From Nocardioides sp. S-1144 (GTDB lineage: Bacteria; Actinomycetota; Actinomycetes; Propionibacteriales; Nocardioidaceae), in assembly GCF_005954645.2 (NCBI RefSeq), contig NZ_CP040695.2:2542001-2606000 (forward strand): a DNA stretch of 64,000 nt, in the 5' to 3' direction. The notes below the pieces were generated by a model. That model ran no database searches, was not told the DNA's origin, and saw only the letters and a list, made by a program, of their open reading frames with translations. Within the stretch, counting starts at the first letter, position 1. Every line of letters begins with the position of its first letter. Made by a program: the position numbers and the translations under genes. Of the stretch, positions 44,122-53,108 are shown in pieces.

Positions 44122-47100
44122 ATGTCGAGCAACCGTGGAGGTCAGGCGAACGAGGCGGGCAGCGTGCACCGTCGCTCGGTCGCCGCGTACATCGCCTGCT
44201 ACGGGCTGCTAGGGCGAGCGGTGCCCGGCCTCGCGCACCGCATCAACTCTGCGCCGGTCCGCATCGAGTTCGAGACCGACCAGCCGACCGATGACTTCAC
44301 CGTGCGCTTCGCTGACGGTTCGTCGGCGTTCGCGTCGGCCAAGCGCGAGTGCGGCAACGACGCCGCATTCCGCGCCACCGTGGACCAATGGTTCGAGCAG
44401 GCGCCGGGTCTCGGCCCAAACGACTTGCTGTTGTTGACGGTGGCCAGGGCGAAGGGCGACATCGCCGGCTTAAAGGAGGGCCTGGACAAGCGCCGGTCGG
44501 GCATCGCAGGTATGTCCGCCGCCGAGCGTAAGGCATTGCAGGCCTTCGACGACGCCTGTGCGGGCAAGTCGAGCAGGTTGCACAAGACGGTCGGCGACCG
44601 CGCCGTGCTGTTGCGTGTGGACGCCGCCCGGACGCCCGCGCCGCACTACGAGATGGCGAGAGACGCGATCGGCGGCCGTCTGGTGCCCGACGAGCAGGCG
44701 GTGGCAGCCCTCGACGTGCTGTCCAAGGCCTTTCACGACCAGGCGTCGATTGCGTCGGGCTCGGACCTGGACGGGTGGATCGACGCTCTGGTCTCCGCCG
44801 GGATTACGGTCTTCGCCGACGCCGAGGGCCCGCCGGGAGCAAGGAGAAGGGCGGAGCAGGAGGCCCTTGCGACCTACAACGAGGAGCTCGTGCGCTCGCG
44901 CGGACGCGTCGACCTCACGCTGCTCGCGAAGGAGATCCCGGACCTGGTCGTGGACGACCTGGTGGACGGGATGCAGGTGGAGGTGTCGCTGCGCGAGGAC
45001 CGGCCCGAGAAGGTGCCTCTGATGGCGATCGTGCGCGGATGGGAGCGCTTCGTCCTGGTCGGCCTCCCCGGGTCGGGCAAGTCGACAGCGGCGAGAGAGA
45101 TCGCGGCGGCCTGCGCCGCCGACGACGAGGCCCCGCAGCCGATCTTGGTCGATCTGCGAGTGCTGGTCCGCGATCACGGATCGACGGACGTGCGGCTGCA
45201 CGACCTGGTGCGATGCGCCGGTCGAGTGGTGGGTCCCCCGATCCGGTCCTCGCTCGAGTCCGCACTTGACCTCGCTCTGCGATCGGGTGGCGCCCTCCTG
45301 ATTCTCGATGGTCTGGACGAAGTCGAACCGCTGGCAGGTCAGCTCGCCGAGACACTTGTCGGTGTACTACAGCCTCTCTCCCCCGATGTCAGCGTCGTCC
45401 TGGCCACCCGGGGGTCGGGTTCGGCTGCTGCGTCCCGCCTCGAGCTGCCCGTGGCCGGTCTCAGCCGTCCCGCGGACCTGGACAAGACACTCAGCACACT
45501 GCTGCGCCACATCGCCGCACGACGGGTGGACGAGGCCGAACGCGACGAGTGGGTCCGGGCCCGTGAGGAGTGGCTGACCGACAAGCGGCGAAACCTCTCC
45601 ACTCTGATGGAGGTGCCACTGCTGGCCGTGATCCTCGTCCTGATGCTGGCCGACAACGATCCCTCCGATGTGGCGACCGAGCCGGCCCGGCTCCTGCACG
45701 ACGCGGTGATCGACAGCGCCGAGCGATGGGAGTCGCTGCGTGACGCCCGCCCTGCCGATCGACGAGCAGGAGAGACGTCACCTTTGACTCCGAAGGTGCT
45801 CACGGAGTCGTTCGCGGAGATCGGTCACATTCTGCTCGATGATCCCGAGGCCGTGCGATCCACGGTGGTCACTCGTGTCGCGGGGCTGTTCTCATCCGAT
45901 CGCTGGCGTCGGGCACCGGCCGACGCCGAGGAGATCGCCGCGGCGGCCGTCGACTTCTGGGACAACGTCATTGCTGTGTTCGCCTTCGACTCGAACGGCC
46001 GAAGCATGCCCCGCAGTCGGGTCTTCGTCGAGGTGGCTTGTGCAATGTGGGCCACGAGCGGGGACGATGAGCGCCTGCGGTCATGGGTGGGGGAAGCTGT
46101 CGGTGCGGCCGCGATGAGCAACGCATTGGACCTGGCTGCACAGCTCGACGAGCGGACGCTCGACGCAGCGCTGGCGCTCTGCGAGTCGTCGGCCGAGGCG
46201 GTCCGGTTCCTGGCCCGGACGGCCGTCGGCACTGCCACCGATCTCGGCGAGGAGCGTGCCACCGTTCTGGCCCGTTTCCTGCGCGCGGAGGTGCTGGAGG
46301 CCGCGGCGTCGGTAGGGGCGGTTGACCGAGGCGCCGCCGGTGAAGTCGACCCGGAGCCCCATGGCGACGACGGCGCTCGGAGTGGCAGCGCATGCAACGA
46401 GCGACGCGACTCCCTGCACGGCGGAGATCTCGCCGTCGACGGCAGGGTCTGGCCCCCCGTCGCGATGCTGTGCCTGATCGAGATGCCCGAGCGGGTCAGG
46501 ACGGAGATGCTCGACGGGCTTCTGAACCTGGACGCCCTCGACGGGGAGCAGCGCGTCCTGGGTCACGGGCTACTCGCCCTCGCCCGTGCCGGCAATCGTG
46601 CGTTGAGCCCGGGAGAGGTGGAGGCGGTGCGAGCGGCTCTGCTGCTTCCGCTGCCCGAGAAGAAAGAACCCCGTCACGAGGACGGTGTGCTGCACATCGA
46701 GTCCGGGCCGCCATTGCGGTTGGGGCTCGCTGCCCTGGCGGAGAAGGCGGCGCACCGGGTGCACGAACTCGATGCGGCATCTCTGGCGGCGATCCAGTCG
46801 ATCGCGGGCAGGTGCAGCTGGGGTCGGGCGCGGAGGATCATCGCTGCTCTGAGCCGGCAGGGCGCCGACACCGGCGACTTCCTCAGTCCGTCCTTCCGCG
46901 AGACGTTGGCGGGCCTGGCCGATCTCGCTCAGACGCTTGGCCCCCGGCCGGAAGTGCACATGCTCAGGCAGTTGGTCGCCATCGACCCCGACGTGCCCGC
47001 CGCGACCGGTCGCCTGTCGTGGCGCATGCGGGAGGTGCGTCAGGTGACAGCGGCCGCGGGATGGCACTCGATCTCTCTCCCAGACTTCACTTCAGCGTTC

Positions 47101-47406
47101 TTCGAGGAGACCGGCCTGCTCCACGACTGGTTGATCGCGCTGTGTCGTCGCATCGGCATCGATCCGGCGTATGCCGCCTCGCAGGCTCGTCGGGCCGTCG
47201 AGCAGGAGGACCAAGCCCGGCTTCTCGACGAGCTGTTGGACGTCCCGCCACTCGACGGCGCCGACCCGACCCGAGAGCCTGGTTCGCTCTCCGCCGAGGA
47301 GGTCGCCGGGCTCGAACGCGCTGTCAGCTCGTCGTCGCGGTGGATCCGCTCGGGCGCTGCAAAGCTGTTGGCCGAGCACCGGCGCGCGGAAGTCGACCAG
47401 GGCTGA
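44122..47406 (+). CDS. NACHT ATPase with N-terminal nuclease-like domain
   Basis: 1094 residues, likely an antiviral bNACHT/Avs-like sensor. N-terminal 1-110 looks like a degenerate PD-(D/E)XK or Cap4-type domain: Asp57-Asp58, then Lys74 in FASAKREC. The NTPase has Walker A GLPGSGKST at 314-322 and Walker B LLILDGLDEV from about residue 392, with the acidic run typical of NACHT. From about 430 on, the protein is helical, including repeat-like segments (to 1094) that could sense a ligand. ATG 44122 begins MSSNRGGQANEAG. A GC hairpin follows the stop. Confidence 0.82.
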   Translation: MSSNRGGQANEAGSVHRRSVAAYIACYGLLGRAVPGLAHRINSAPVRIEFETDQPTDDFTVRFADGSSAFASAKRECGNDAAFRATVDQWFEQAPGLGPNDLLLLTVARAKGDIAGLKEGLDKRRSGIAGMSAAERKALQAFDDACAGKSSRLHKTVGDRAVLLRVDAARTPAPHYEMARDAIGGRLVPDEQAVAALDVLSKAFHDQASIASGSDLDGWIDALVSAGITVFADAEGPPGARRRAEQEALATYNEELVRSRGRVDLTLLAKEIPDLVVDDLVDGMQVEVSLREDRPEKVPLMAIVRGWERFVLVGLPGSGKSTAAREIAAACAADDEAPQPILVDLRVLVRDHGSTDVRLHDLVRCAGRVVGPPIRSSLESALDLALRSGGALLILDGLDEVEPLAGQLAETLVGVLQPLSPDVSVVLATRGSGSAAASRLELPVAGLSRPADLDKTLSTLLRHIAARRVDEAERDEWVRAREEWLTDKRRNLSTLMEVPLLAVILVLMLADNDPSDVATEPARLLHDAVIDSAERWESLRDARPADRRAGETSPLTPKVLTESFAEIGHILLDDPEAVRSTVVTRVAGLFSSDRWRRAPADAEEIAAAAVDFWDNVIAVFAFDSNGRSMPRSRVFVEVACAMWATSGDDERLRSWVGEAVGAAAMSNALDLAAQLDERTLDAALALCESSAEAVRFLARTAVGTATDLGEERATVLARFLRAEVLEAAASVGAVDRGAAGEVDPEPHGDDGARSGSACNERRDSLHGGDLAVDGRVWPPVAMLCLIEMPERVRTEMLDGLLNLDALDGEQRVLGHGLLALARAGNRALSPGEVEAVRAALLLPLPEKKEPRHEDGVLHIESGPPLRLGLAALAEKAAHRVHELDAASLAAIQSIAGRCSWGRARRIIAALSRQGADTGDFLSPSFRETLAGLADLAQTLGPRPEVHMLRQLVAIDPDVPAATGRLSWRMREVRQVTAAAGWHSISLPDFTSAFFEETGLLHDWLIALCRRIGIDPAYAASQARRAVEQEDQARLLDELLDVPPLDGADPTREPGSLSAEEVAGLERAVSSSSRWIRSGAAKLLAEHRRAEVDQG

Positions 47407-48001
47407 CACGGGGCGCGACAGCGCCCGGCCGCGGCGCTGACTCCGAGAGAGATAGCGGGCGGGTCAGGCCGCGGCTCTACAGCCCCAGCGCGTCGAGCAC
47501 TTCGTCGTGCCCGACGCACGGCCGCTGACGACAATGTCGGACAGGGCGCTGATGCCGTCCCACTCGGCCAGCATCGTGGGCAGGTTCATCGTGCACGACT
47601 CCTCGTCGAGCAACAGGTGGGCAGCGTCGAGGTCCCCTCCCCGACGACAGGCTGAGTCGGTGTCGACGAGGCACTTCTGGGCCCACTGCCAGTAGAGGTT
47701 GCAGTCGTGGACGTGGGCGCTAATCGGCGCCTGTGAGTACCGGAAGTGGCGCTGTGGCGTCGCCGAGCACCTCCGGCTCCATCCTTCCGGGAACGGCCCC
47801 ATCGGCACACCGCTCGCTGTCAGCCCGGCCCCGATTCGCAGATCCCGATGCACCCTGAACGCGGCGGGATGACACGCGTAACGGCATCCACATCTCGGGC
47901 TCCGGGTGCGATCTGACGAACCAGAGCATCCAACAACGCAGAGACGACGACCGGGCCCCGATTCCGCTGAGCGAGTGCTCTCGAATTCAAGACCACTTGG
48001 C
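47407..48001. other. Region between NACHT and nuclease genes, no confident gene
   Basis: About 600 bp between convergent genes. A minus-strand frame at 47464-47853 could encode 129 residues (central part CNLYWQWAQKCLVDTDSACR), but its N-terminus reads as low-quality sequence and no ribosome site is apparent. It may be a remnant of a once longer gene. Confidence 0.45.
47411..47426 (+). terminator. GC-rich hairpin after NACHT gene
   Basis: GGGCGC-GACA-GCGCCC, six perfect GC pairs with a four-base loop, 5 nt after the stop. No T-run; typical of actinomycete terminators. Confidence 0.5.
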
Positions 48002-49627
48002 TTAGGGCGGCGGGCTGAGGCTAGTCGCCCTCTGTTCGCCTACGAGCATGGCCGCAAGCGCCTCGAGTACAGCAGGGATGTGCCTATCCCGAAGTGTCGC
48101 CCAGGTCGCAAGCACATCGAAGAAAACCCCAGCATTCGCCGCCGGCGTCGCACCCATGGCCTCCCCATAGTGCGCGGCCATCGGGACACCCGCAACTGAC
48201 TCACCGTCCGGGAAATAGGAGAGTCGCGCAATGAGCTTGGCCGGCTTCGGTGGATGGCCGACCACGATGCTGGGGTAGGCGCCAACGGCATCCACGTCGT
48301 TGACCAGCGAGTCGTACAGGTCTGCACATCCGAGCGCACGAGCGAGATCCAGCAGGGTGGTCAGGAGGTAGGAGGCGTGGCGTGGGTTGCGGCGCAGCGG
48401 CTTGTAGGGAGCCCCGAGAAGCTGACGCACCTGCTCCTCGGGACCGGCGCTCGCATCGGCCAGACCATCGCCGAACTCGATCCAATCGAGGACCCAGATC
48501 GCCGCCTCGCGCAAGACAGGCTCGACGTCCCGTCCCATCAGGTGGAGGAACAGGCATGTCGCGAGCAAGGCGAAGCCGTGATCGTCTGCGATCGGGTGTG
48601 ACAGCGCCGGTGTCGCTTGTATGACCGCCTCAACCAGGTTGGCAACCAGATGGGGGTCCGGCAGCTCGAGTAGTCCGGTGGCAGGGATCCCCGGCCTGTC
48701 GACGGGTGGGGACAACAGGCTGAGTAGACCTCCGAGAGCGAGAACCTCACAGAGGCGGCTGACACGGACCGGGTGGGTCACAAACGGTGAGAAACCGCTG
48801 CTCGAGCTGAGGGTGGAGTAGACAATGTCGTCGCCCGTGGCGTCGCCGAGCTGGGTGAAGAAGTCGCGCGCCACATCAGCGAAAATCTCGCGCGCGACCG
48901 CCCGTCTCTCGTCGGAGTCCGGTCCGTCGACCTCCCAGGTCGAGCGGAGCAGGTGAAACGCCAGCTGGCTGGCCAGGTCTTCGCGAGCAGCGTTGGCTGC
49001 CTCCTTGCTCAACATCGCGCACGTGAGCACGTGTCCCCATGCGTCCTTAACGTCGATGCCAGGTGCGTACCAGTGTCTGGCGTACTCCGAGATGCCCCCA
49101 CGAGAGCCGCGCCCACGGCCGAGCTGACCCAGCAGTTCCAGAGTCCGCGACCGGTCGCGAACCGGTACACCTTCAATGAGGACCTCCTGGAACATGGGCG
49201 CCAAGGCATCGATGTCCCACAACGTCGCGACTTCCTCATCACGTCCCAGGTGGTAGCTGTTGTAGTCCTGGAACTCACTGGACGCGCTCCCAACGAGTCG
49301 GCCATTGGTGACTACGACCAGTCGGCGAGGCAAGCGCGGATCGAAGGCCGGGTGCCCGACATTGCTCGTCCGCATCAGGTCCACCTGCATACGAACGCCC
49401 CGCCATAGTGAGGCGTTGATGTCCCCGGCCTTCGACTGGATGCAGTACTGGTATTCCACCCCGTCCTCGACCCTGCGCGCGACGAAGTCCTTACCAAACT
49501 CGTAGCTGCCATGTAACAGGTGAACGTCGGTGAAGCCCCGCGACCGCAGAAGCGCCGTCAACGGCGCATCGAGTTCGCGCTCAGTCAGACTCGTGACGTA
49601 GCCGGCGACCGCGTCGGCGAGAAACAT
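48002..49627 (-). CDS. Mrr-like restriction-endonuclease-domain protein
   Basis: 541 residues. Residues 18-110 form a PD-(D/E)XK-like nuclease domain: ERELDAPLTALLRSRGF, then Glu43/Gly45-Lys46-Asp47 in SYEFGKDF and Gln64-x-Lys66 in CIQSKAGD. The rest is helical, with WDIDALAPMFQEV near 135 and ADDHGFALLATCLFLHLMG near 355, and has no recognised domain. Such N-terminal nuclease plus large helical C-terminus layouts are common in defence proteins. It overlaps its upstream partner (49581-50231) by 47 nt, so the two are likely translated together. Confidence 0.75.
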   Translation of the reverse strand: MFLADAVAGYVTSLTERELDAPLTALLRSRGFTDVHLLHGSYEFGKDFVARRVEDGVEYQYCIQSKAGDINASLWRGVRMQVDLMRTSNVGHPAFDPRLPRRLVVVTNGRLVGSASSEFQDYNSYHLGRDEEVATLWDIDALAPMFQEVLIEGVPVRDRSRTLELLGQLGRGRGSRGGISEYARHWYAPGIDVKDAWGHVLTCAMLSKEAANAAREDLASQLAFHLLRSTWEVDGPDSDERRAVAREIFADVARDFFTQLGDATGDDIVYSTLSSSSGFSPFVTHPVRVSRLCEVLALGGLLSLLSPPVDRPGIPATGLLELPDPHLVANLVEAVIQATPALSHPIADDHGFALLATCLFLHLMGRDVEPVLREAAIWVLDWIEFGDGLADASAGPEEQVRQLLGAPYKPLRRNPRHASYLLTTLLDLARALGCADLYDSLVNDVDAVGAYPSIVVGHPPKPAKLIARLSYFPDGESVAGVPMAAHYGEAMGATPAANAGVFFDVLATWATLRDRHIPAVLEALAAMLVGEQRATSLSPPP

Positions 49628-50231
49628 GCTCCTCCTGCTTTCGACTTGTCATCTCAACCCAACGCCGCTTCTGCTCATCGGTCCAGTCAGGCAGGGCCTC
49701 CACCTTCGCGACCACGTCCGGGCCGGCGATCATCTGCGGCGGCTGCACCAACCCGTAGTCGTTAACGCCCCACTCAACCTTGTCGAAGGCATCGAGGATG
49801 TCGTCGCGACTCAACGGCTTCCCCGACAGATCTAGGTTGTTGCCCACCGACGTCACCGCCGTGTCGAGGTGGCTGAAGAACGACGGGAGCGACTGCGCCA
49901 GGAAGTTGTCGGCCATGGCTAATACGATGCGATGAAACTCCTCGAGGTTGCCGTGAGTCAGATCCCGGGTCTGGACGCGATCGGTGTGCTCCATCGGCAC
50001 CTGCGGGCTGTCGAGGGAGGAGTCGTCGATCTCGACGCTGACCGCATCCACGCCTTCGGGCAGCCGTGACCTCCCGAGCCCACCAAAGATGGGATCCTCC
50101 GCCATACGCAAGTCCACGGCAGTCCAGAACAGGTCGGTCACGGCCTTGTCGAACTCTGGGGTCGCCAAGATCTTGTGACGACCTGGGGGTAACTCAGCCT
50201 GGTTGGAGACTGGTGCGGTGCGGTCTTTCAC
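49581..50231 (-). CDS. Unknown protein paired with the Mrr-like nuclease
   Basis: 216 residues, no signal or TM. Acidic central part with DDSSLDSPQVPMEHTDRVQT and LEEFHRIVLAMADNFLAQSL, then a charged C-terminus ending RRRGRRLRHESD. No domain recognised. The large overlap with the nuclease gene, shared strand and island setting suggest a two-gene system. The start could be a little further in; ATG 50231 is the first in frame. Confidence 0.6.
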   Translation of the reverse strand: MKDRTAPVSNQAELPPGRHKILATPEFDKAVTDLFWTAVDLRMAEDPIFGGLGRSRLPEGVDAVSVEIDDSSLDSPQVPMEHTDRVQTRDLTHGNLEEFHRIVLAMADNFLAQSLPSFFSHLDTAVTSVGNNLDLSGKPLSRDDILDAFDKVEWGVNDYGLVQPPQMIAGPDVVAKVEALPDWTDEQKRRWVEMTSRKQEEHVSRRRGRRLRHESD

Positions 50232-50518
50232 CTGACGAGCGTGACACGGACCACCGACATCCGGTATGCCCTGGAGTCACGCGCCCCAGACCATCCGGAC
50301 TCCGGCACAGGCGGCCGTCCGCCAGGGGGTGGAAAGACCGTTCTCAAAAGTGGTTTCGCAGCGGCAGATCCGGTAGTTGCTGTACTCAGCGCAGGACCGT
50401 GAGGGTCTCAACAGAATGGCCCGTGTCGGGCAAGTACCTCGGATACTCCGAGCGGCGGTCTGGACATTGCACGAAAGTGTCGGCGGTGTCCGATAGACCA
50501 TGTGCCGGAGGTGGGTCG

Positions 50519-51745
50519 ATGCCGCTGTCAGGTCTGGTCGATGGGGAACCGGTGGTGAGCTGCCTACTCACTGAGGAAGAGTGGTCGCAGCTCAGGGGCG
50601 ACGTCCGGGCGAAGCGCCGTACCGTGACGATGCGCTGCGGGTGGAAGGGGCAGGCGAAGACCAGCAAGCTCGGCACCCAGTACTTCGCCCACTCCCCGGG
50701 CGGCGACGGCTGCAGTGCCGGCGAGACCGAACAGCACCTGCGTGCGAAGGCGATCATCGTCGAAGCGATCACTCGCGCCGGCTGGACCGCTCAGACCGAG
50801 GTCCCGGGAGAGGGGTGGGTCGCGGACGTGATGGCGACCCTTGGAGATGTGTACGTCGTGTTCGAGGTCCAGTGGTCCCGGCAGGACCTCGCCGTGTACC
50901 GACACCGCCAGCAGCGCTACCGCGACGCCGGCATCGACGCGATCGCATGGTTCGCCCGCCACTACGACGATCTGCCACGAGCCGACAAGGAGCTCCCGGT
51001 ATTCGGTCTGGACGTCGACGACGCAGGGGAGGCGACCGCCATGGTCGGCGTGAAGACGCTGCCTCTCGCCGAGGCGGTCGACCGACTCCTGACCCGCCGG
51101 CTGCAACACCGTGACCACCTCGCGAACGGCCAGCCAGCCAACGCGTTCGTCGTCGCAGCCGTGATCGCGTGCTACCGGTGTCACAAGGGGTTCGGTGTGT
51201 GGACCGCCCGCCAGACCACGGTCGAGGGCAACTGCGGCGGGAGGGACTTCCGCTACCGCTCCACCGGCGTCTTCGCCGAGCATCGGCCAGAAACCATCCC
51301 CTCGATCCGGGAGGCAGGCGAGCAGCTCTCCCGCGACCTGGGGGTGCAGCCAGGCAGGATCTTCCGCCGCCACACCGAGACTGCCGGCACGCACTACATG
51401 GCGTTCACCTGCCCGCACTGCAACGCCACCTGCGGGGACGTGTTCGTCGAGGCGCTGTTCAAGGGCCGGCCCCGCGTCCTCTCGCGCTCCGTGAGCATTC
51501 CGCTAACAGCGCTGGCACGTCCGCACTGGTGTCTGGCTGGAGACGACGGCCTGTGCCTCGTTCCGCCCGAATCAGTGCTGGCCGAGCTCGCCCGGCTCAG
51601 CGGCCCCAAGATCGACCCGCTGCCCGGCGGAAAGCGTCTCAAGCGCAGAGGTGCCTCGGAGGCGGCCGTGACCATCAGCCCGGTCGGTACTCACGGCGGG
51701 ATTCCGGCCCACGAGGTCGTCGCGCGCATGTTCGGCCGGCACTGA
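50519..51745 (+). CDS. CoiA-like nuclease-fold protein with zinc-finger-like Cys pairs
   Basis: 408 residues. TEQHLRAKAIIVEAITRAGW, then Asp103 in WVADVMA and Glu116/Gln118 in FEVQWS match the CoiA (PF06054) nuclease-like core, and SRQDLAVYRHRQQRYRD follows. The C-terminal part holds CYRCHKGFGVW and CPHCNATCGD, likely zinc ligands. CoiA helps competence in Firmicutes; in actinomycete islands such proteins may be defence or mobility nucleases. ATG 50519 follows GGAGGTGGGTCG; the long frame upstream is not preferred. Confidence 0.8.
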   Translation: MPLSGLVDGEPVVSCLLTEEEWSQLRGDVRAKRRTVTMRCGWKGQAKTSKLGTQYFAHSPGGDGCSAGETEQHLRAKAIIVEAITRAGWTAQTEVPGEGWVADVMATLGDVYVVFEVQWSRQDLAVYRHRQQRYRDAGIDAIAWFARHYDDLPRADKELPVFGLDVDDAGEATAMVGVKTLPLAEAVDRLLTRRLQHRDHLANGQPANAFVVAAVIACYRCHKGFGVWTARQTTVEGNCGGRDFRYRSTGVFAEHRPETIPSIREAGEQLSRDLGVQPGRIFRRHTETAGTHYMAFTCPHCNATCGDVFVEALFKGRPRVLSRSVSIPLTALARPHWCLAGDDGLCLVPPESVLAELARLSGPKIDPLPGGKRLKRRGASEAAVTISPVGTHGGIPAHEVVARMFGRH

Positions 51746-51925
51746 CTCCAACCCTGGCGGGGTGTCGCGGTGGAATGACGCAGTCCAAACCTAGGGAGCG
51801 CACGGAGCGTTTGGGCGCAGTGGCTTGATCACCGAACGACTTGCGACTTGCTACAGACATTCCGGCAGAACGCGCGAGCCGACGAAGGGGCACTCCTGCG
51901 GGTGCGCTCTGGCAAACTCGCGTAC

Positions 51926-52606
51926 GTGACCGTGACCGCACTGGATCGAGAGATCTACACCGAAGCCGAAGCCGCCAGGCTCCTCGGCCGGTCACCGTCG
52001 ACCCTGAACTACTGGCTGCACGGCGCGACCCGGAACAAAATCGCCTACCCGCCCATCCTGCGGTCCGAGGTGATCGACCGCCGGTCCGTGACCTAGGCCG
52101 AGTTCATCGAAGCCGGATGGCTCAGCACCTACCGTCGCCGCGCCAAGGTGCCGATGAAGGAACTCCGAGCGTTCATCGAAGACCTCCGGCAACGCACCCA
52201 GGTGCCCTACCCGCTCGCACACGCTCAACCGCTGGTCAGCGGGAAGAGCCTGGTGATGGAAGCTCAAGAAGCCGCCGGTCTCGAAGCGGAGTTCTGCTTG
52301 GTCGTGCCGTTCCAGAACCAGTTGATGCTGTCCTACTCCGGCGAGATGTTCCTCGACCGTGTGGTCTGGGAAGGCAACCTGGCAGTCGGGTGGAAGGTGC
52401 ACTCGGTCAAGTCGCCGGTCATGGTCCGGCCCGACGTCCGCTTCGGCCGGCCGGCCATTTCAGGAGTCAGCACCGAAAGCATCTTCGAGAGCAGCGAAGA
52501 CGGCGCCTCAGCCTCGGAGATTGCCGAGGACTTCAACCTTCAGGTCGCCGACGTCCGCTGGGCCTTGGGTTACGAGGAAGAGCGCCACACCGCGGCGAGC
52601 GCCTGA
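51926..52606 (+). pseudogene. DUF433-type antitoxin gene with in-frame amber codon
   Basis: The frame from GTG 51926 encodes 56 residues with an HTH (DREIYTEAEAARLLGRSPST) and stops at TAG 52094-52096. The same frame resumes AEFIEAGWLSTYRR and continues to 52606, including the DUF433 part (DVRFGRPAISGVSTESIFE, ASEIAEDFNLQVADVRWALG). Family members read ...TWAEF..., so the TAG is most simply a Trp TGG to TAG change. ATG 52148 (MPMKELRAF) could restart the C-terminal part. It precedes a PIN-like toxin-type gene, its usual partner. Confidence 0.8.
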
Positions 52607-52629
52607 CGGCCACCGGTGGGGACCGCATC

Positions 52630-53064
52630 ATGAAGACGGCGCAGGTGCGGTTCTACCTCGACGCCGACATCCTCGGCCTCGCCTCCATCCTCGGCCCGCT
52701 CCGCAACGACATCACCTTTCCAGGTGCCCCCGGCGCAGTCATCCACAAGCGCCAACGACCGGCGTGCCCGATTGAGTCGACGGACGTCCCCGACACGGAC
52801 TGGTTGCCGATCGTCGCCGAACGCGGATGGCTGGTCATCTCACGCGACCACAACATTCGCGAGAACATCGCCGAACGGCGGGCCGTCCTAGAGCACGGCG
52901 TGAAGATGGTCGCCCTGGCAGGCAAGGACGCCGGCACCAAATGGAAGCAGCTCCAGCTCGTCATGCAGCGGTGGGACCGCATCGAAGCGCTCGCCAACGA
53001 GACCGGGCCGTTTATTCACCTGGCCAGCCGCAACCGGATGGCACCGCTCGACCTTCACAGCTGA
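52630..53064 (+). CDS. PIN-like toxin-type protein (DUF5615-like)
   Basis: 144 residues. Its pattern is that of PIN-like RNases: FYLDADILGLASILG with acidic residues at 10-12, a central VPDTDWLPIVAERGWLVISRD with acidic positions at the strand ends, and EHGVKMVALAGKDAGTKWKQL. DUF433/PIN-like pairs behave as toxin-antitoxin modules. ATG 52630 lies 23 nt after the antitoxin stop. With the antitoxin gene interrupted, either the toxin is inactive, the amber codon is read through, or another antitoxin exists. Confidence 0.75.
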   Translation: MKTAQVRFYLDADILGLASILGPLRNDITFPGAPGAVIHKRQRPACPIESTDVPDTDWLPIVAERGWLVISRDHNIRENIAERRAVLEHGVKMVALAGKDAGTKWKQLQLVMQRWDRIEALANETGPFIHLASRNRMAPLDLHS

Positions 53065-53108
53065 CACAACAAACGTTCCGAGACGACGAATCCGGATACC
53101 GTCGGACC

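Noticed and set aside
47464..47853. 129-residue minus-strand open frame
   Set aside because: Mixed composition and no ribosome site; may be a remnant but not supported as a gene.
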